A stretch of DNA of 64,000 bases from Uliginosibacterium gangwonense DSM 18521 (GCF_000373965.1 NZ_KB892857.1:47576-111575), one strand, 5' to 3'; positions 9,141 through 19,221 are shown, counted from the stretch's first letter. The notes: generated by a model from the letters alone, not told the origin. Made by a program: numbers and translations.

Positions 9141-9956
9141 TTACTTTTTCTGACAAACGGGGCAGAAAAATGTCGCCCTCTGCCCCATTACGCACCGTAG
9201 CACATCAGCGCCACAGACCCGGCATGCCTCACCCTCCCGGCCATACACGGCGTACTGTTGCTGAAAGTACCCCGATGAGCCATCGCTGTGCACAAAATCC
9301 TTCAGGCTGCTGCCCCCTGCGGCCAAAGCGGCCTGCAAGGTATCCGTGATACAGGCCACCAGACGCTCACATTTGCGCAGACTCAAGCGCCCCACCGGCG
9401 TCTGGGGGTGGATGCGGGCGCGAAACAGGCTCTCTGAAGCATAGATATTGCCCACCCCCACCACTTGGTGGGCATCCATGATGAAGAGTTTCACTGGCGT
9501 CTTGCGTTCCCGGCTCATCGCCCACAGCGCCTGGGCATCAAAGGAGGCGTCCAGCGGCTCCGGCCCAAGCCCGGCCAACAAGGGGTGGTCCTCCGCTGGG
9601 GGCGCCAGCAACAGGACGGCACCAAACCGCCGGGGATCACGCAGACGCAGAACTTCTGTGCCCAATACCAAGTCAAAATGGTCATGCTTGGCAGGTGCAG
9701 TGCCACGTGGCAAAACGCGCAGACTCCCGGACATGCCCAAATGCAGGAGCAACACCCATGCCCCCACATCAATCAGGATGTACTTGGCCCGCCGACGGAC
9801 GGCACGAATCTCCTGCCCCTGCAGGCGCTGTGCCAAATCAGGGGGGAAGGGGTAACGCAAGCCATCGTGGCGTACCACCACGGCTTCTACCCTCTGCCCG
9901 AGCAGATGTGGTGCAATACCCCGACGGGTGATTTCAACTTCAGGTAGTTCTGGCAT
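9141..9956 (-). CDS. mutM: Formamidopyrimidine-DNA glycosylase MutM (Fpg)
   Basis: A 271-residue base-excision repair enzyme removing 8-oxoguanine and formamidopyrimidines. The N-terminus PELPEVE supplies the catalytic Pro2 and Glu3. A helix-two-turn-helix region (GVGNIYASESLFRA) and a C-terminal zinc finger (CRVCG ... CPVCQ) are intact. It is separated by a gap of about 150 bases from the dynamin gene and is divergent from the TPR protein. In many betaproteobacteria mutM is next to the TPR-lolB-ispE run as here. Confidence 0.97.
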   Translation of the reverse strand: MPELPEVEITRRGIAPHLLGQRVEAVVVRHDGLRYPFPPDLAQRLQGQEIRAVRRRAKYILIDVGAWVLLLHLGMSGSLRVLPRGTAPAKHDHFDLVLGTEVLRLRDPRRFGAVLLLAPPAEDHPLLAGLGPEPLDASFDAQALWAMSRERKTPVKLFIMDAHQVVGVGNIYASESLFRARIHPQTPVGRLSLRKCERLVACITDTLQAALAAGGSSLKDFVHSDGSSGYFQQQYAVYGREGEACRVCGADVLRCVMGQRATFFCPVCQKK

Positions 9957-10000
9957 GGCTCATGCACAGTGGCTATTACTGATAACATGGTGCCTGATGT

Positions 10001-11779
10001 ATGACTTCAATACCAGATAACGCTCTCCCCCAGCCTGGATTTCTACTCAGAATGCGTCCATCCCGATTACTGAAACACGCTTTGCTGCTCGCCGGTATTG
10101 GCCTGATTGCCAGCCATTCCCCCGCATTTGCCCAGTCCACGCGCAGTGAGGGTGACAAGGGCAAGCCCGCGACCAAGGCGCCTACCATTTCCAGTGCGGA
10201 GTACCTGCTCCAGTCCTTCCTGAGTGAAGTGGCCGCCCGCCGTGGTGACCCCGGCGTGGCTGTGGGCACCTACCTAGGGCTGGCACGCAAGACCAATGAC
10301 CCGCGCATGGCCCGCCGCGCCACCGAGATCGCCTTGCAGGCGCAAGACCTCCCCATGGCAGCCGAAGCGGCACGGGTCTGGTTGAGCATCGAACCAGATT
10401 CACAGCTTGCCTTGCAGATGACCACCGCCATCACAGCGGAGACGAGCAAGAAGCTGGAGGACCTGGAAGCCTCGCTCAAGGTTCAAATGGAGAAGCAACC
10501 CGGTCGGCGTGCCGCCATCCTGATGCAATTGCCCCAGTTGATGGCGCGCTACCAGGACACCCAGGCCAACCGGCAGGCAATCTTCCGCCTCAGTGAGCCC
10601 TACCTGAAGCTGCCGGAAAGCCATTATGTCCGCGCCGTAGGGGCGGCCATGGCACAAGACACCCAGACAGCCACGACCGAAGTCGCCACGGCGCTCGCGC
10701 TCCGCCCGGACTGGGAAGAAGCCGCCATGCTGCGCTGGCGCATCACCCCGGCCACGGAACGCAAGGCTGGAATCGAAACCCTGCACCAGTTTGGCGAAGC
10801 CAACCCGCAGGCGGCAGATGCCCGTCTGACCTATGTGCGCTGGCTGACCGGCGAGAAACGCGATAGCGACGCCCAGGCAGCCGCAACCAAACTGCTGGCC
10901 GACATCCCGGATAACGATGAGCTGCGCTACGCGGTGGCTGGTGTGCGGGTTGAAACGGGGGACTGGGCAGGTGCCGAGGCGTTGGTGCGCGAGTTGCTCC
11001 AACGCGACTTCCGCGATGCAGACCTGCTGCGCCTGCAACTGGCGCAAATCGTGGAAGAGCAGAACCGCCCCCAGGAAGCGCTGCAACTCTATGGCGACGT
11101 GCCGCAAGGCAGCCAATACCCGGCTGCCATCGAACGTCAGGCCCGGCTCTACTTCAAGCTGGGGCAGGCAGGCGAAGCACACAACGCGCTGCAACAAGCC
11201 ATTCTGGAACAGGCAGAAAACGCCAACGTCTTCCAACTTGTGGATGCCGACTTGCTCCGCCAGGAGGGCAAGAATGCAGAATCCTTCAAAGAGCTGGATC
11301 AGATCCTTGCCCGGGAACCAGACAATCTGGAAGCACTGTACATGTCTGCCTTGATTGCAGACCCACTCAAGCATTACGACGTGATGGAGCAGCGGCTACA
11401 GCGCCTGATCACGCTCAAGCCCGATTACGCACAGGCCTACAACGCCTTGGGCTACTCCTACGTGGAACGCAACACCAAGCTGGATGAAGCTGCCACCCTG
11501 CTCGAAAAAGCCGTCAAGCTTGCGCCAGAGGATGGCGCAATCCTGGACAGCATGGCTTGGCTGCGTTTCCGCCAAGGCGACTACGCCAGCGCCAAGGACT
11601 TCGCCTTGCGCTCCATGGCCTTGCTCAACGACCCGGAAGTGCAGGCCCACTACGTTGAAATCCTTTGGGTCAGCGGGCAAAAGGATGAGGCGCGCAAAGC
11701 TTTCAACGACGCACGCAAGGCCTTCCCCAACAATGCGACGTTGGAGAGCTTGAAGAAAAAATTGGGGATCAAGCCGTGA
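10001..11779 (+). CDS. Exported tetratricopeptide-repeat protein
   Basis: A 592-residue protein with a signal sequence (hydrophobic core about residues 25-40, ending SPAFAQ) and many TPR-like helical pairs through its length; the clearest repeats are in the last 200 residues (for example ALGYSYVERNTKLDEA). An ATG at 10052 would give a shorter and cleaner signal peptide and may be the true start. It overlaps lolB by 4 nt (ATGA), so it belongs to the lolB-ispE unit. Such proteins are conserved upstream of lolB in betaproteobacteria, so a role near outer-membrane lipoprotein assembly is a fair inference but unproven. Confidence 0.85.
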   Translation: MTSIPDNALPQPGFLLRMRPSRLLKHALLLAGIGLIASHSPAFAQSTRSEGDKGKPATKAPTISSAEYLLQSFLSEVAARRGDPGVAVGTYLGLARKTNDPRMARRATEIALQAQDLPMAAEAARVWLSIEPDSQLALQMTTAITAETSKKLEDLEASLKVQMEKQPGRRAAILMQLPQLMARYQDTQANRQAIFRLSEPYLKLPESHYVRAVGAAMAQDTQTATTEVATALALRPDWEEAAMLRWRITPATERKAGIETLHQFGEANPQAADARLTYVRWLTGEKRDSDAQAAATKLLADIPDNDELRYAVAGVRVETGDWAGAEALVRELLQRDFRDADLLRLQLAQIVEEQNRPQEALQLYGDVPQGSQYPAAIERQARLYFKLGQAGEAHNALQQAILEQAENANVFQLVDADLLRQEGKNAESFKELDQILAREPDNLEALYMSALIADPLKHYDVMEQRLQRLITLKPDYAQAYNALGYSYVERNTKLDEAATLLEKAVKLAPEDGAILDSMAWLRFRQGDYASAKDFALRSMALLNDPEVQAHYVEILWVSGQKDEARKAFNDARKAFPNNATLESLKKKLGIKP

Positions 11780-12366
11780 TGAAAAACCTCACCCGCCCCC
11801 TGCGCTACCTGCTCCTGTTGTTGGGATTGGCCCTGCTGGCGGGCTGCGCGGAGACCCCCAAGACGCCCACAGACATTCCACCGCGCCCCGCCCGGGATTC
11901 CATCTCGAGCTTCTCGCTCAGTGGCCGCGCCATCATCAGCCGCAGCGGGCAGGCCAATACCGTCCGCATATTATGGGAACACTCGCCCGCAGCCGATAAC
12001 ATCGGTTTTGCCACCCAGCTCCAGGGCATGATTGCCGAGTTGCGCCGCGACGCGGGTGGGGCACGCTGGACCACTGCGGCAGGCGATTACTACGACGCCC
12101 GTAACGCGGACGTGCTGATCGCCCGTCTGACCAAGGAACCGGTGCCGATTGCCGCCTTGGCACTGTGGGTGACCGGACGCGTCACCCCGGAGGCAACCGA
12201 CGCCCAGCGCGACGACAAAGGACGATTGATCAGCGCAGCTGACCACGGCTGGGTGATCAAGGTAATCAGCTACGAAACCGATCTGCCCAACGCCATGCCC
12301 AGCGTGATTGAAGTGCAAAGCCCGACGGTCCAGATCCGCATCGCCTTTGAGGAATACATCGTTTGA
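11776..12366 (+). CDS. lolB: Outer-membrane lipoprotein receptor LolB
   Basis: A 196-residue lipoprotein. A hydrophobic leader ends in the lipobox LLAGC. The body matches LolB layout: the FSLSGR start of the barrel, the GDYY/DARNADVLI strand region, and ALALWVTGR, where LolB usually has its P(V/L)xxLxxWLxG motif. LolB accepts lipoproteins from the carrier LolA and inserts them in the outer membrane. It overlaps both neighbours by 4 nt; lolB-ispE coupling is widespread in proteobacteria. Confidence 0.92.
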   Translation: MMKNLTRPLRYLLLLLGLALLAGCAETPKTPTDIPPRPARDSISSFSLSGRAIISRSGQANTVRILWEHSPAADNIGFATQLQGMIAELRRDAGGARWTTAAGDYYDARNADVLIARLTKEPVPIAALALWVTGRVTPEATDAQRDDKGRLISAADHGWVIKVISYETDLPNAMPSVIEVQSPTVQIRIAFEEYIV

Positions 12367-13232
12367 ACGCAGCGCTGCTGAATTGCCCGGCTCCGGCCAA
12401 GCTCAATCTGTTCCTGCACGTCACCGGGCGGCGCGCCGATGGCTACCACACACTGCAAACAGCGTTCCGCATGCTGGATTACGGCGATTTGCTGGATTTC
12501 CACCTGCGCAAAGATGGCAGACTGCAGCGCACCAATGAGGTAGCGGGCGTGCCTGCCGAGCAGGATCTGGTGATCCGTGCCGCCCGCCTGCTCCAAGAAA
12601 AGACTGGTACCCGCCTGGGGGCGGATATCACCGTGACCAAACGCATCCCAATGGGCGGTGGTCTGGGTGGCGGCAGTTCGGATGCGGCCACCACGCTGAT
12701 TGCACTGAACCGGCTCTGGCAAACCGGGGTCAAACGGGCCACCTTGCAGGCGTGGGCACTCAGCCTCGGCGCAGACGTGCCCTTCTTCATCTTTGGTCGC
12801 TCTGCTATGGCCGAAGGCGTAGGTGAGGCACTCACCCCTTTGAGCTTGCCAGCCGCTTGCTACGTGGTTATCGAGCCACCTGTATCGGTCCCCACCGTCG
12901 AAATTTTTCGCGCAAAAGACTTGACGAGGGACACACCTGCACTCATAATTGATGGCTCTGCGGTTGACGATCTTTTGCAGACATTTCAGCGCCGGGCGCG
13001 AAATGATTTGCAACCGATTGCCTGCAGGTTGTACCCGGAAGTCCAGCATGCGCTGGATGCTTTATCGAGATTCGGGGCGGCACGGATGAGTGGTTCCGGC
13101 TGTTGTGTGTTCTTGGAATGCGCAAGTCGGCAGCAAGCAGAAAACGTTGTAACTGCATTGCAAAGTAACCACAAAATCTGGCATGCTATAGGTCTTGATG
13201 ATCATCCACTTAGAACATGGTTGGATGACTAA
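12363..13232 (+). CDS. ispE: 4-diphosphocytidyl-2-C-methyl-D-erythritol kinase IspE
   Basis: A 289-residue GHMP kinase of the MEP isoprenoid pathway. The N-terminal PAPAKLNLFLHVTGRRADGYH segment and the ATP loop PMGGGLGGGSSDAA are diagnostic; ADVPFF and the later SGSGCCVF motif complete the fold. The start is a TTG at 12363, inside the end of lolB (4-nt overlap). The last part of the gene is visibly more AT-rich. The product is cytoplasmic. tRNA-Gln follows. Confidence 0.96.
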   Translation: MNAALLNCPAPAKLNLFLHVTGRRADGYHTLQTAFRMLDYGDLLDFHLRKDGRLQRTNEVAGVPAEQDLVIRAARLLQEKTGTRLGADITVTKRIPMGGGLGGGSSDAATTLIALNRLWQTGVKRATLQAWALSLGADVPFFIFGRSAMAEGVGEALTPLSLPAACYVVIEPPVSVPTVEIFRAKDLTRDTPALIIDGSAVDDLLQTFQRRARNDLQPIACRLYPEVQHALDALSRFGAARMSGSGCCVFLECASRQQAENVVTALQSNHKIWHAIGLDDHPLRTWLDD

Positions 13233-13288
13233 GAAATTGCATGTCGGGTAGGTTGTTTGCGTTGGACTTACCAGGCAGAAAAGATTGT

Positions 13289-13362
13289 TGGGGAGTCGCC
13301 AAGTTGGTCAAGGCACCGGATTTTGATTCCGGTATTCGAAGGTTCGAATCCTTCTTCCCCAG
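13289..13362 (+). tRNA. tRNA-Gln (anticodon TTG)
   Basis: A full cloverleaf can be drawn: acceptor TGGGGAG pairs with TTCCCCA, the anticodon arm CCGGA-TTTTGAT-TCCGG carries TTG, and the T arm is GAAGG-TTCGAAT-CCTTC. The discriminator is G, as usual for tRNA-Gln; CCA is not encoded. It lies between ispE and prs, a common betaproteobacterial order. Confidence 0.95.
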
Positions 13363-13372
13363 CCCCCTAAGT

Positions 13373-13416
13373 TCGGGCAGGTCACAGTCGAGACTGTCGG
13401 CCTGCCCGATTTGTTT
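13373..13416 (+). terminator. Hairpin after tRNA-Gln
   Basis: The arms TCGGGCAGG and CCTGCCCGA enclose a second dyad (ACAGTC/GACTGT) and are followed by TTTGTTT. This fits termination or processing between the tRNA and prs. Confidence 0.65.
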
Positions 13417-13443
13417 CTACCAACGCAATCTCACGAGGTAGTC

Positions 13444-14400
13444 ATGGCTTACCGCAGCCTGATGGTCTTCACTGGCAACGCCAATCCCAAACTCGCAGCA
13501 GACGTTGTCAAGCGTCTCGGCATCTCTATCGGTTCCGCCACAGTAGGTCGATTCTCCGACGGGGAAGTGAACGTTGAGCTTCTGGAAAACGTTCGTGGCA
13601 AGGACATCTTTGTCCTCCAGCCAACTTCCGCGCCCACGAACGACAACCTGATGGAACTGCTCATCATGGTCGACGCGCTCAAGCGCGCTTCTGCCGGGCG
13701 TATTACCGCAGCCGTGCCCTACTTCGGCTACGCCCGTCAGGATCGCCGCCCCCGCTCCGCACGCGTGCCCATCACCGCCAAGGTGGTGGCCAACATGCTG
13801 CAGGCAGTGGGTGTGCAACGCGTGCTCACCGTTGATCTGCACGCCGATCAGATCCAAGGCTTCTTCGACATCCCCGTCGACAACATCTACGCCACCCCCC
13901 TGCTGCTCTCGCACCTACGCAAGAGCGAACAGTCGGGTGACCTGATGGTCGTCTCCCCCGACGTGGGTGGCGTGGTGCGTGCGCGTGCTGTGGCCAAACA
14001 GCTTGAAACCGAGCTGGCCATTATCGACAAGCGTCGCCCCAAGGCCAACGTATCTGAAGTCATGAACATCATCGGGGACGTGCGTGACCGTACCTGTGTG
14101 ATTGTGGATGACATCGTCGACACCGCCGGCACGCTGTGCAAGGCCGCCCAAGCGCTCAAGGAACACGGCGCCAAGCGCGTAGTGGCCTACATCACCCACG
14201 CAGTGCTCTCCGGCGCTGCGATTGCGCGGATCAATGACTCCGAGCTGGACCAGCTCGTCGTCACCGACACCATCGCGCTGCGCGACGAAGCCAAGGCCTG
14301 CCCCAAGATCAAGCAGGTTTCCATCGGCGCGCTGCTGGCAGACACCATGCTGCGCATCAGCAACGAGGAATCCGTTTCCTCCTTGTTCATGGACGAATAA
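13444..14400 (+). CDS. prs: Ribose-phosphate pyrophosphokinase (PRPP synthetase)
   Basis: A 318-residue enzyme making PRPP from ribose 5-phosphate and ATP, the precursor of nucleotides, His, Trp and NAD. The [10 protein letters not shown] and [19 protein letters not shown] segments (ATP/ribose site) and the PRPP loop [10 protein letters not shown] are clear. The start is ATG 13444, preceded by GAGG; it then begins [15 protein letters not shown], the usual N-terminus. It is followed by a strong terminator and then rplY, the conserved prs-rplY-pth-ychF order. Confidence 0.97.
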   Translation: MAYRSLMVFTGNANPKLAADVVKRLGISIGSATVGRFSDGEVNVELLENVRGKDIFVLQPTSAPTNDNLMELLIMVDALKRASAGRITAAVPYFGYARQDRRPRSARVPITAKVVANMLQAVGVQRVLTVDLHADQIQGFFDIPVDNIYATPLLLSHLRKSEQSGDLMVVSPDVGGVVRARAVAKQLETELAIIDKRRPKANVSEVMNIIGDVRDRTCVIVDDIVDTAGTLCKAAQALKEHGAKRVVAYITHAVLSGAAIARINDSELDQLVVTDTIALRDEAKACPKIKQVSIGALLADTMLRISNEESVSSLFMDE

Positions 14401-14425
14401 GTTGTTGTATCATTGATGGTTTCTG

Positions 14426-14450
14426 GCGGTGCCACAAGGCACCGCTTTTT
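14426..14450 (+). terminator. Rho-independent terminator of prs
   Basis: The 8-bp stem GCGGTGCC/GGCACCGC has a 4-nt ACAA loop followed by five T residues, 26 nt after the prs stop codon. Confidence 0.9.
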
Positions 14451-14503
14451 GTGTAGGCAAGTCCTGGTCGCGGGTTCTTGCCATTTACTTTGGAGTAATA
14501 CTC

Positions 14504-15127
14504 ATGCAATTTACCGTTAAAGCCGCCAAGCGTGATGCAAAGGGAACGGGTGCGAGCCGCCGCCTGCGTCACACTGGCACCACCCCCGGCATCATCTACG
14601 GTGCCGACAAGCCCGCCGTGCAGATCTCCCTGGATCACAACGACCTGTTCCACGCCCTGCGCAACGAAGCTTTCCACTCCTCAGTGCTGAGCATCGATGT
14701 GGATGGCGCCAAGGAAGTGGCCGTACTGCGCGACGTGCAATGGCACCCGTTCCGCCAACAAGTGCTGCACATCGATTTCCAACGCGTCGATAGCACCCAC
14801 GCCATCCACCTGAAGGTGCCGGTCCACTTCATCAACACCGACATCTGCCCGGGCGTCAAGCTGCGCAAGGGTACCTTCTCGCACACCATCAATGAGCTGG
14901 ATGTGAAGGGGCTGGCCAGCGACATGCCCGGATTCATCGAGATCGATGTCAAGGATCTGGACACCGCCGCCCTGCACCTGCGCGACGTGAAGCTGCCCAA
15001 GGGAATCGAACTGGCCCACAGCACCGATGGCAGCAAGGTTGTTGCCTCTATCGTCATCAGCCGCGCTGCTGAAGCCGAAGCTGCTGCTGAAGCTACAAGC
15101 GCTGGCGAAGGTGAAGCCAAGGCCTGA
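14504..15127 (+). CDS. rplY: 50S ribosomal protein L25 (bL25), CTC-type
   Basis: A 207-residue protein with the N-terminal L25 domain (RDAKGTGASRRLR ... PGIIYG) that binds 5S rRNA and the long C-terminal CTC/TL5 domain, ending in an Ala/Glu-rich tail. The start ATG 14504 has TTTGGAG upstream. Its stop codon shares one base with the pth start (TGATG), so the two are coupled. Confidence 0.95.
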   Translation: MQFTVKAAKRDAKGTGASRRLRHTGTTPGIIYGADKPAVQISLDHNDLFHALRNEAFHSSVLSIDVDGAKEVAVLRDVQWHPFRQQVLHIDFQRVDSTHAIHLKVPVHFINTDICPGVKLRKGTFSHTINELDVKGLASDMPGFIEIDVKDLDTAALHLRDVKLPKGIELAHSTDGSKVVASIVISRAAEAEAAAEATSAGEGEAKA

Positions 15128-15726
15128 TGGCACAGCCAGCTCCCAAGCTGATTGTCGGCCTCGGTAACCCCGGGGCCGAATATACCGAAACCCGGCACAA
15201 TGCCGGGTTTTGGTTTTGTGAGCGCTTGGCACAAGACCTCGGCGTCACGCTCTCGCACGAACCCCGGTTCCATGGTTATGTTGGCCGCTCACGCGAAGCA
15301 GACGTATGGCTGCTCATGCCCCAAACCTACATGAACCGCTCCGGGCAATCCGTTCTCGCTCTGGCCCACTTCTACCGCATCCTGCCCAATGAGATCCTCG
15401 TTGTGCACGATGAACTGGATATCCCCCCTGGCCACCTGCGCCTCAAGTACGGCGGCGGTCTGGGCGGACACAACGGCCTGAAAGACATCACCGCCCGCCT
15501 GTCCTCGCAAGACTACTGGCGCTTGCGGATTGGCATCGGACACCCCGGCGACAAGAACGAAGTGGCAAACTACGTGCTGAACCGCCCCCGGCGCGAAGAG
15601 CAAGGCGAAATCGATCAGGCCATCGACCGAGCACTGACCGCCTGGCCCAAGATCGCCAAGGCGGACTGGAATTCCGCCACCCAACATATCAATGCGCGCC
15701 CTGCGGCGCCGAAGGAAAAGACATGA
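15127..15726 (+). CDS. pth: Peptidyl-tRNA hydrolase
   Basis: A 199-residue cytoplasmic enzyme that recycles prematurely released peptidyl-tRNA. [20 protein letters not shown] carries the catalytic His of the family; the PQTYMNRSG and HDELD segments follow. It overlaps rplY by 1 nt and ychF by 4 nt, so all three probably share a transcript. Confidence 0.97.
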   Translation: MAQPAPKLIVGLGNPGAEYTETRHNAGFWFCERLAQDLGVTLSHEPRFHGYVGRSREADVWLLMPQTYMNRSGQSVLALAHFYRILPNEILVVHDELDIPPGHLRLKYGGGLGGHNGLKDITARLSSQDYWRLRIGIGHPGDKNEVANYVLNRPRREEQGEIDQAIDRALTAWPKIAKADWNSATQHINARPAAPKEKT

Positions 15727-16814
15727 GCCTCAAGTGCGGCATCGTCGGCCTGCCCAACGTGGGCAAGTCCACCCTGTTCAACGCCCTGACCAAGGCAGGC
15801 ATTGAAGCGGCCAACTACCCCTTCTGCACCATCGAGCCCAACGTGGGCATCGTCGAAGTGCCCGATGCGCGCATGCAGGCTCTCGCAGAGATCGTCAAGC
15901 CGCAGCGCATGCAGCCTGCCATTGTCGAATTCGTCGACATCGCCGGGCTGGTCGCAGGCGCCTCCAAGGGCGAAGGCCTGGGCAACCAGTTCCTCGCCAA
16001 CATCCGCGAGACCGACGCCATCGTCAACGTGGTGCGCTGCTTCGATGACGAAAACGTGGTGCACGTCTCCGGCCGCGTCGACCCGCTCGCCGACATCGAA
16101 ACCATCCTCACCGAACTGGCGCTTGCCGACATGAGCGCGGTGGAAAAGGCCATCCAGCGCGAAAACAAAAAAGCCCGTGCCGGGGACAAGGATGCCCAAA
16201 AGCTCGTCGCCCTGCTCGAGAGCATGCTGCCCCACCTCAACGAAGGCCAACCAGCACGCACCTTCAAGCTCTCCGATGACGACAAGGCCCTGCTGCGCCC
16301 GCTGTGCCTGATGACCCTCAAGCCCGCCATGTACGTCGGCAACGTGCTGGAAGACGGCTTCGAGAACAACCCCCACCTGGACCGCCTGCGTGAGCACGCC
16401 GCCAAGGAAGGCGCCCCCGTCGTCGCCCTCTGCGCCAAGATCGAAGCAGAACTCGCTGACCTGGAAGACGAAGACAAAATGGCCTTCCTCGCCGACCTCG
16501 GCCTCGAAGAACCGGGTCTGAACCGCCTGATCCGCGCCGGCTACGAACTGCTGGGGCTGCAAACCTACTTCACCGCAGGTGTCAAGGAAGTCCGCGCCTG
16601 GACCATCCACAAAGGCGACACCGCCCCCCAAGCCGCTGGCGTGATCCACACCGACTTCGAAAAAGGCTTCATCCGCGCCCAAACCATCGCCTACGAGGAT
16701 TTCATCCAGTACAAGGGCGAGCAAGGCGCCAAGGAAGCAGGCAAGATGCGCTCGGAAGGCAAGGAATATGTGGTACGCGACGGCGACGTGCTGAACTTCC
16801 TGTTTAACGTCTAA
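15723..16814 (+). CDS. ychF: Redox-regulated ATPase YchF
   Basis: A 363-residue Obg-family P-loop protein. [14 protein letters not shown] is the P loop, DIAGLVAGA the G3 region, and the NxxE-type G4 variant that favours ATP over GTP is expected in the NVVRCF...-containing domain. The C-terminal TGS domain ends in the typical [10 protein letters not shown]. YchF binds ribosomes and takes part in translational and stress control. It is the last core gene before the accessory region; a terminator follows. Confidence 0.97.
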   Translation: MSLKCGIVGLPNVGKSTLFNALTKAGIEAANYPFCTIEPNVGIVEVPDARMQALAEIVKPQRMQPAIVEFVDIAGLVAGASKGEGLGNQFLANIRETDAIVNVVRCFDDENVVHVSGRVDPLADIETILTELALADMSAVEKAIQRENKKARAGDKDAQKLVALLESMLPHLNEGQPARTFKLSDDDKALLRPLCLMTLKPAMYVGNVLEDGFENNPHLDRLREHAAKEGAPVVALCAKIEAELADLEDEDKMAFLADLGLEEPGLNRLIRAGYELLGLQTYFTAGVKEVRAWTIHKGDTAPQAAGVIHTDFEKGFIRAQTIAYEDFIQYKGEQGAKEAGKMRSEGKEYVVRDGDVLNFLFNV

Positions 16815-16867
16815 ACACGTTCTCTCTTCTCACGGCATGACAAGCCGGCGTAGAATCCCCGACATGG

Positions 16868-16888
16868 CCCCGCAGATGCGGGGTTTTT
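16868..16888 (+). terminator. Rho-independent terminator of ychF
   Basis: CCCCGCA and TGCGGGG form a 7-bp stem with a 2-nt loop (shorter by a pair in practice) followed by TTTTT, 53 nt after the ychF stop. Confidence 0.85.
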
Positions 16889-16902
16889 CATTTCTCCCCA
16901 CT

Positions 16903-17338
16903 TTATCGAATACCGTCCCATCTCACACATATACGCCATTCCTTTGCCGACCCAAGCTGTGGAATTGCTGCGAGCGCTGCACGGTATCACCGGCCGCCAT
17001 GTCTACGTATTCCCCAGTCGCGACAACAAGGGTAAGCCAACGGCCGTGGCATCGTTCCGGCAAATGCTCAATATCCTTGACTGGGGCAGCAAGTACAGCC
17101 CTCACACAACCCGCGCGACGGGCAGCACACGGCTGAACGAAATGGGATACACCCCACAAACTGGATAGAGCGCCAGCTAACCTACGCGCAGCCCCAACGC
17201 CGTGCGCGCCGCACCTACAACCACGCCGAACACTTGGCCGGCCGGACAAAGATGATACAGCGATGGGCGGACATGCTGGATACATGGAAGAAGGGCGACG
17301 GCGCCAAAGTTGTCCCGTTGCACGTGATCGCAGCATGA
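16903..17338 (+). pseudogene. Tyrosine recombinase (P4-type integrase), C-terminal remnant with frameshift
   Basis: Conceptual translation reads HIYAIPLPTQAVELL, VFPSRDNKG and HTTRATGSTRLNEMGY, which is the catalytic domain of P4-like phage/island integrases, with the HxxR pair present. A frameshift near 17162 is needed to continue into WIERQLTYAQ and RRTYNHAEHLA (Tyr nucleophile kept), ending at TGA 17336. The usual LAH motif is LTY. The first two thirds of an integrase (about 270 residues) are missing. It marks decay of an integrated element next to ychF. Confidence 0.85.
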
Positions 17339-17680
17339 AAATCAAAGGAGTCAAATCTTGAGCCGCTGATCGAAGCGGGCGTAGCCGATAGCGATTGTGT
17401 GGACGCCGAAATTGTTGCGACCAACTTTGAACGGCTGGTTGTGAGCGCCAACAAGGGCAACCGCGCGACAGTTAAAGAATTTTTAGCGCTGGCTTCCGCC
17501 TAGGCAGGCAGCGAAACGCTCCAAGATGCGAGCATGTGGCTCGAAGAACATATTCCGGCGGGCCTCAAAGAGTACAAGGACTTCTGCGGCTTCGAGGAAT
17601 CTCCCGACTGGAAGACTCTTGAGGGCGTCTACACCGAAATGCTGCCGAAACTTACCAAGCTATATTGCGTATTCGGATGA
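17339..17680 (+). pseudogene. Interrupted ORF of unknown function
   Basis: In the same frame as the end of the integrase remnant, a stretch of 54 codons is closed by TAG at 17501 and then continues open to TGA at 17678. Both halves read like ordinary protein (for example DAEIVATNFERLVVSANKG before the stop and MWLEEHIPAGLKEYKDFCGF after it), so I infer one gene of about 110 codons broken by a nonsense mutation, or two small genes. I recognise no family, and no good start codon is visible at the left end. Confidence 0.45.
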
Positions 17681-18029
17681 AATTCAGGAGTTATTCCAAT
17701 TCCAACCCCAGCAGCCTCTCGATATTCTTCTTCAAAGCTACCGTTCATTTTAAAACTCGCTCCGAGCCAGCCTGCCACAGAATAGTTGCTCTGCATTTCC
17801 GTTCGACAGGAAACTGCAACTGTACAGTGTGAACGATCTTCATGTTTGGCAAGCTATACTGCGGCTCCTAGCCAGTGGCGGGCTAATCAAAGATGCTTAT
17901 ATTTCAGCCAGCTAGGCAAAATTTCATGCATACACGTATCATTTTGCGAAAGATTTTGCTAGAAGCTTCGAAAAGTATCCAAAGCATGACAAATTACCCA
18001 CGTAAAGCAGCTATCTTCAGAAAAATAGA
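17681..18029. other. AT-rich stretch without a supported gene
   Basis: Only short frames lacking ribosome-binding sites are present on both strands. Base composition is clearly more AT-rich than in the core. Nothing recognisable is seen. Confidence 0.5.
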
Positions 18030-19172
18030 ATGCTCAAACAACGTAATAAAATAAACGCATTGACCTCCTTGAGGTTCTTCGCTGCGGCGCTTGTTGCGTT
18101 TCAACACGCAGGCTCGACCGGCGCTTTTAAGTTTGGAATTCACCTTTTTGACACACGTACAGCCGTGTCCTTCTTTTTTGTTCTCTCTGGGTTCATTCTT
18201 AGCCACGTATATGATCGCCTCGATTGGCGTTCCGGTTTTGGCGACTTCATTGCTGCACGAGTAGCACGACTAGTTCCGGCTCATTTGGCTACGGCTCTGC
18301 TCGCTATGTACATGCTTGGCATTCCACGAACACTAGAAGAAATGGGGATAGCCCTGCTAAATTTGACAATGCTTCAATCATGGGTACCATTAACAAAATG
18401 GTATTACTCATTAAATGCGGTTAGCTGGAGCATTTCAACAGAAATGTTCTTTTATTTTGTTTTTCCATTTGCAATTGCTCTTGCCAACAACAAGCCCCGC
18501 AGACTAGCCGTTATAACCATTGGAATTGTTCTTGGATCAATCGCCGTTGCGACTAGTCTGCGACTATCGCCGCTTGAGGCCACTCCCGGAGTTACCGCGT
18601 GGGGATTGCTTTATATTTCGCCGCTAACTCGAGTGGCAGAGTTCTTGATCGGATTGCTGGCCTATCGTTTTGCATTTAAATTCCACAGCCGCTCGGTAGC
18701 CTGGTCCATGCGAAGGGCCTCATCCTATGAGATAGCTGCAGTAATCTTCGCTTTTTTCACAATGGTTGCTTGTACGCGTTTGGCGGAGACACTCGACGGG
18801 GTTGCTCCTCAAGCCAGCGTATGGATTCGGGTAGCAGGGCCTAGCGCTGTATTTGGGCTTTTGATTGCCATAATTTACGGCGAGAGAGGGGCTTTCTCGA
18901 AGATACTTGGTTGGCGTCCACTAGTCTACCTTGGCGAAATGAGCTTTGCGCTCTACCTTGTGCACCAGCTTATCCTTCGTTGGATTTTTTCAAATTTTAG
19001 ACCTCAAGCGGAAGCACATTGGGCATTCTTCTACACGTTTTTCTGGGTGGTTTCCTTAGCTGGATCTGCGTGTATATTCCATTTTATTGAAAGGCCAATT
19101 CGTTTGCCCTTACGTGCTCTTCTGGAAACTACATGCGGCAATAGGAAACCGACGACGTCCCCCCGGAATTGA
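18030..19172 (+). CDS. OafA/YrhL-type membrane acyltransferase
   Basis: A 380-residue polytopic membrane protein of the acyltransferase-3 family, which O-acylates surface sugars such as O-antigen or peptidoglycan. It starts with NALTSLRFFAAALVAFQHAG, the family signature with the catalytic-site His, and SFFFVLSGFIL and RVARLVPAH segments follow; about ten hydrophobic helices run to a C-terminal IERPIRLPL segment. Codon use is AT-richer than in the core, fitting horizontal transfer. It is flanked by an integrase remnant and an IS3 fragment. The ribosome-binding site is weak. Confidence 0.85.
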   Translation: MLKQRNKINALTSLRFFAAALVAFQHAGSTGAFKFGIHLFDTRTAVSFFFVLSGFILSHVYDRLDWRSGFGDFIAARVARLVPAHLATALLAMYMLGIPRTLEEMGIALLNLTMLQSWVPLTKWYYSLNAVSWSISTEMFFYFVFPFAIALANNKPRRLAVITIGIVLGSIAVATSLRLSPLEATPGVTAWGLLYISPLTRVAEFLIGLLAYRFAFKFHSRSVAWSMRRASSYEIAAVIFAFFTMVACTRLAETLDGVAPQASVWIRVAGPSAVFGLLIAIIYGERGAFSKILGWRPLVYLGEMSFALYLVHQLILRWIFSNFRPQAEAHWAFFYTFFWVVSLAGSACIFHFIERPIRLPLRALLETTCGNRKPTTSPRN

Positions 19173-19221
19173 GTAGCGCCTGACTTTAGAACCCAATCCC
19201 ACCCCATCAAGGAGATTGGGC

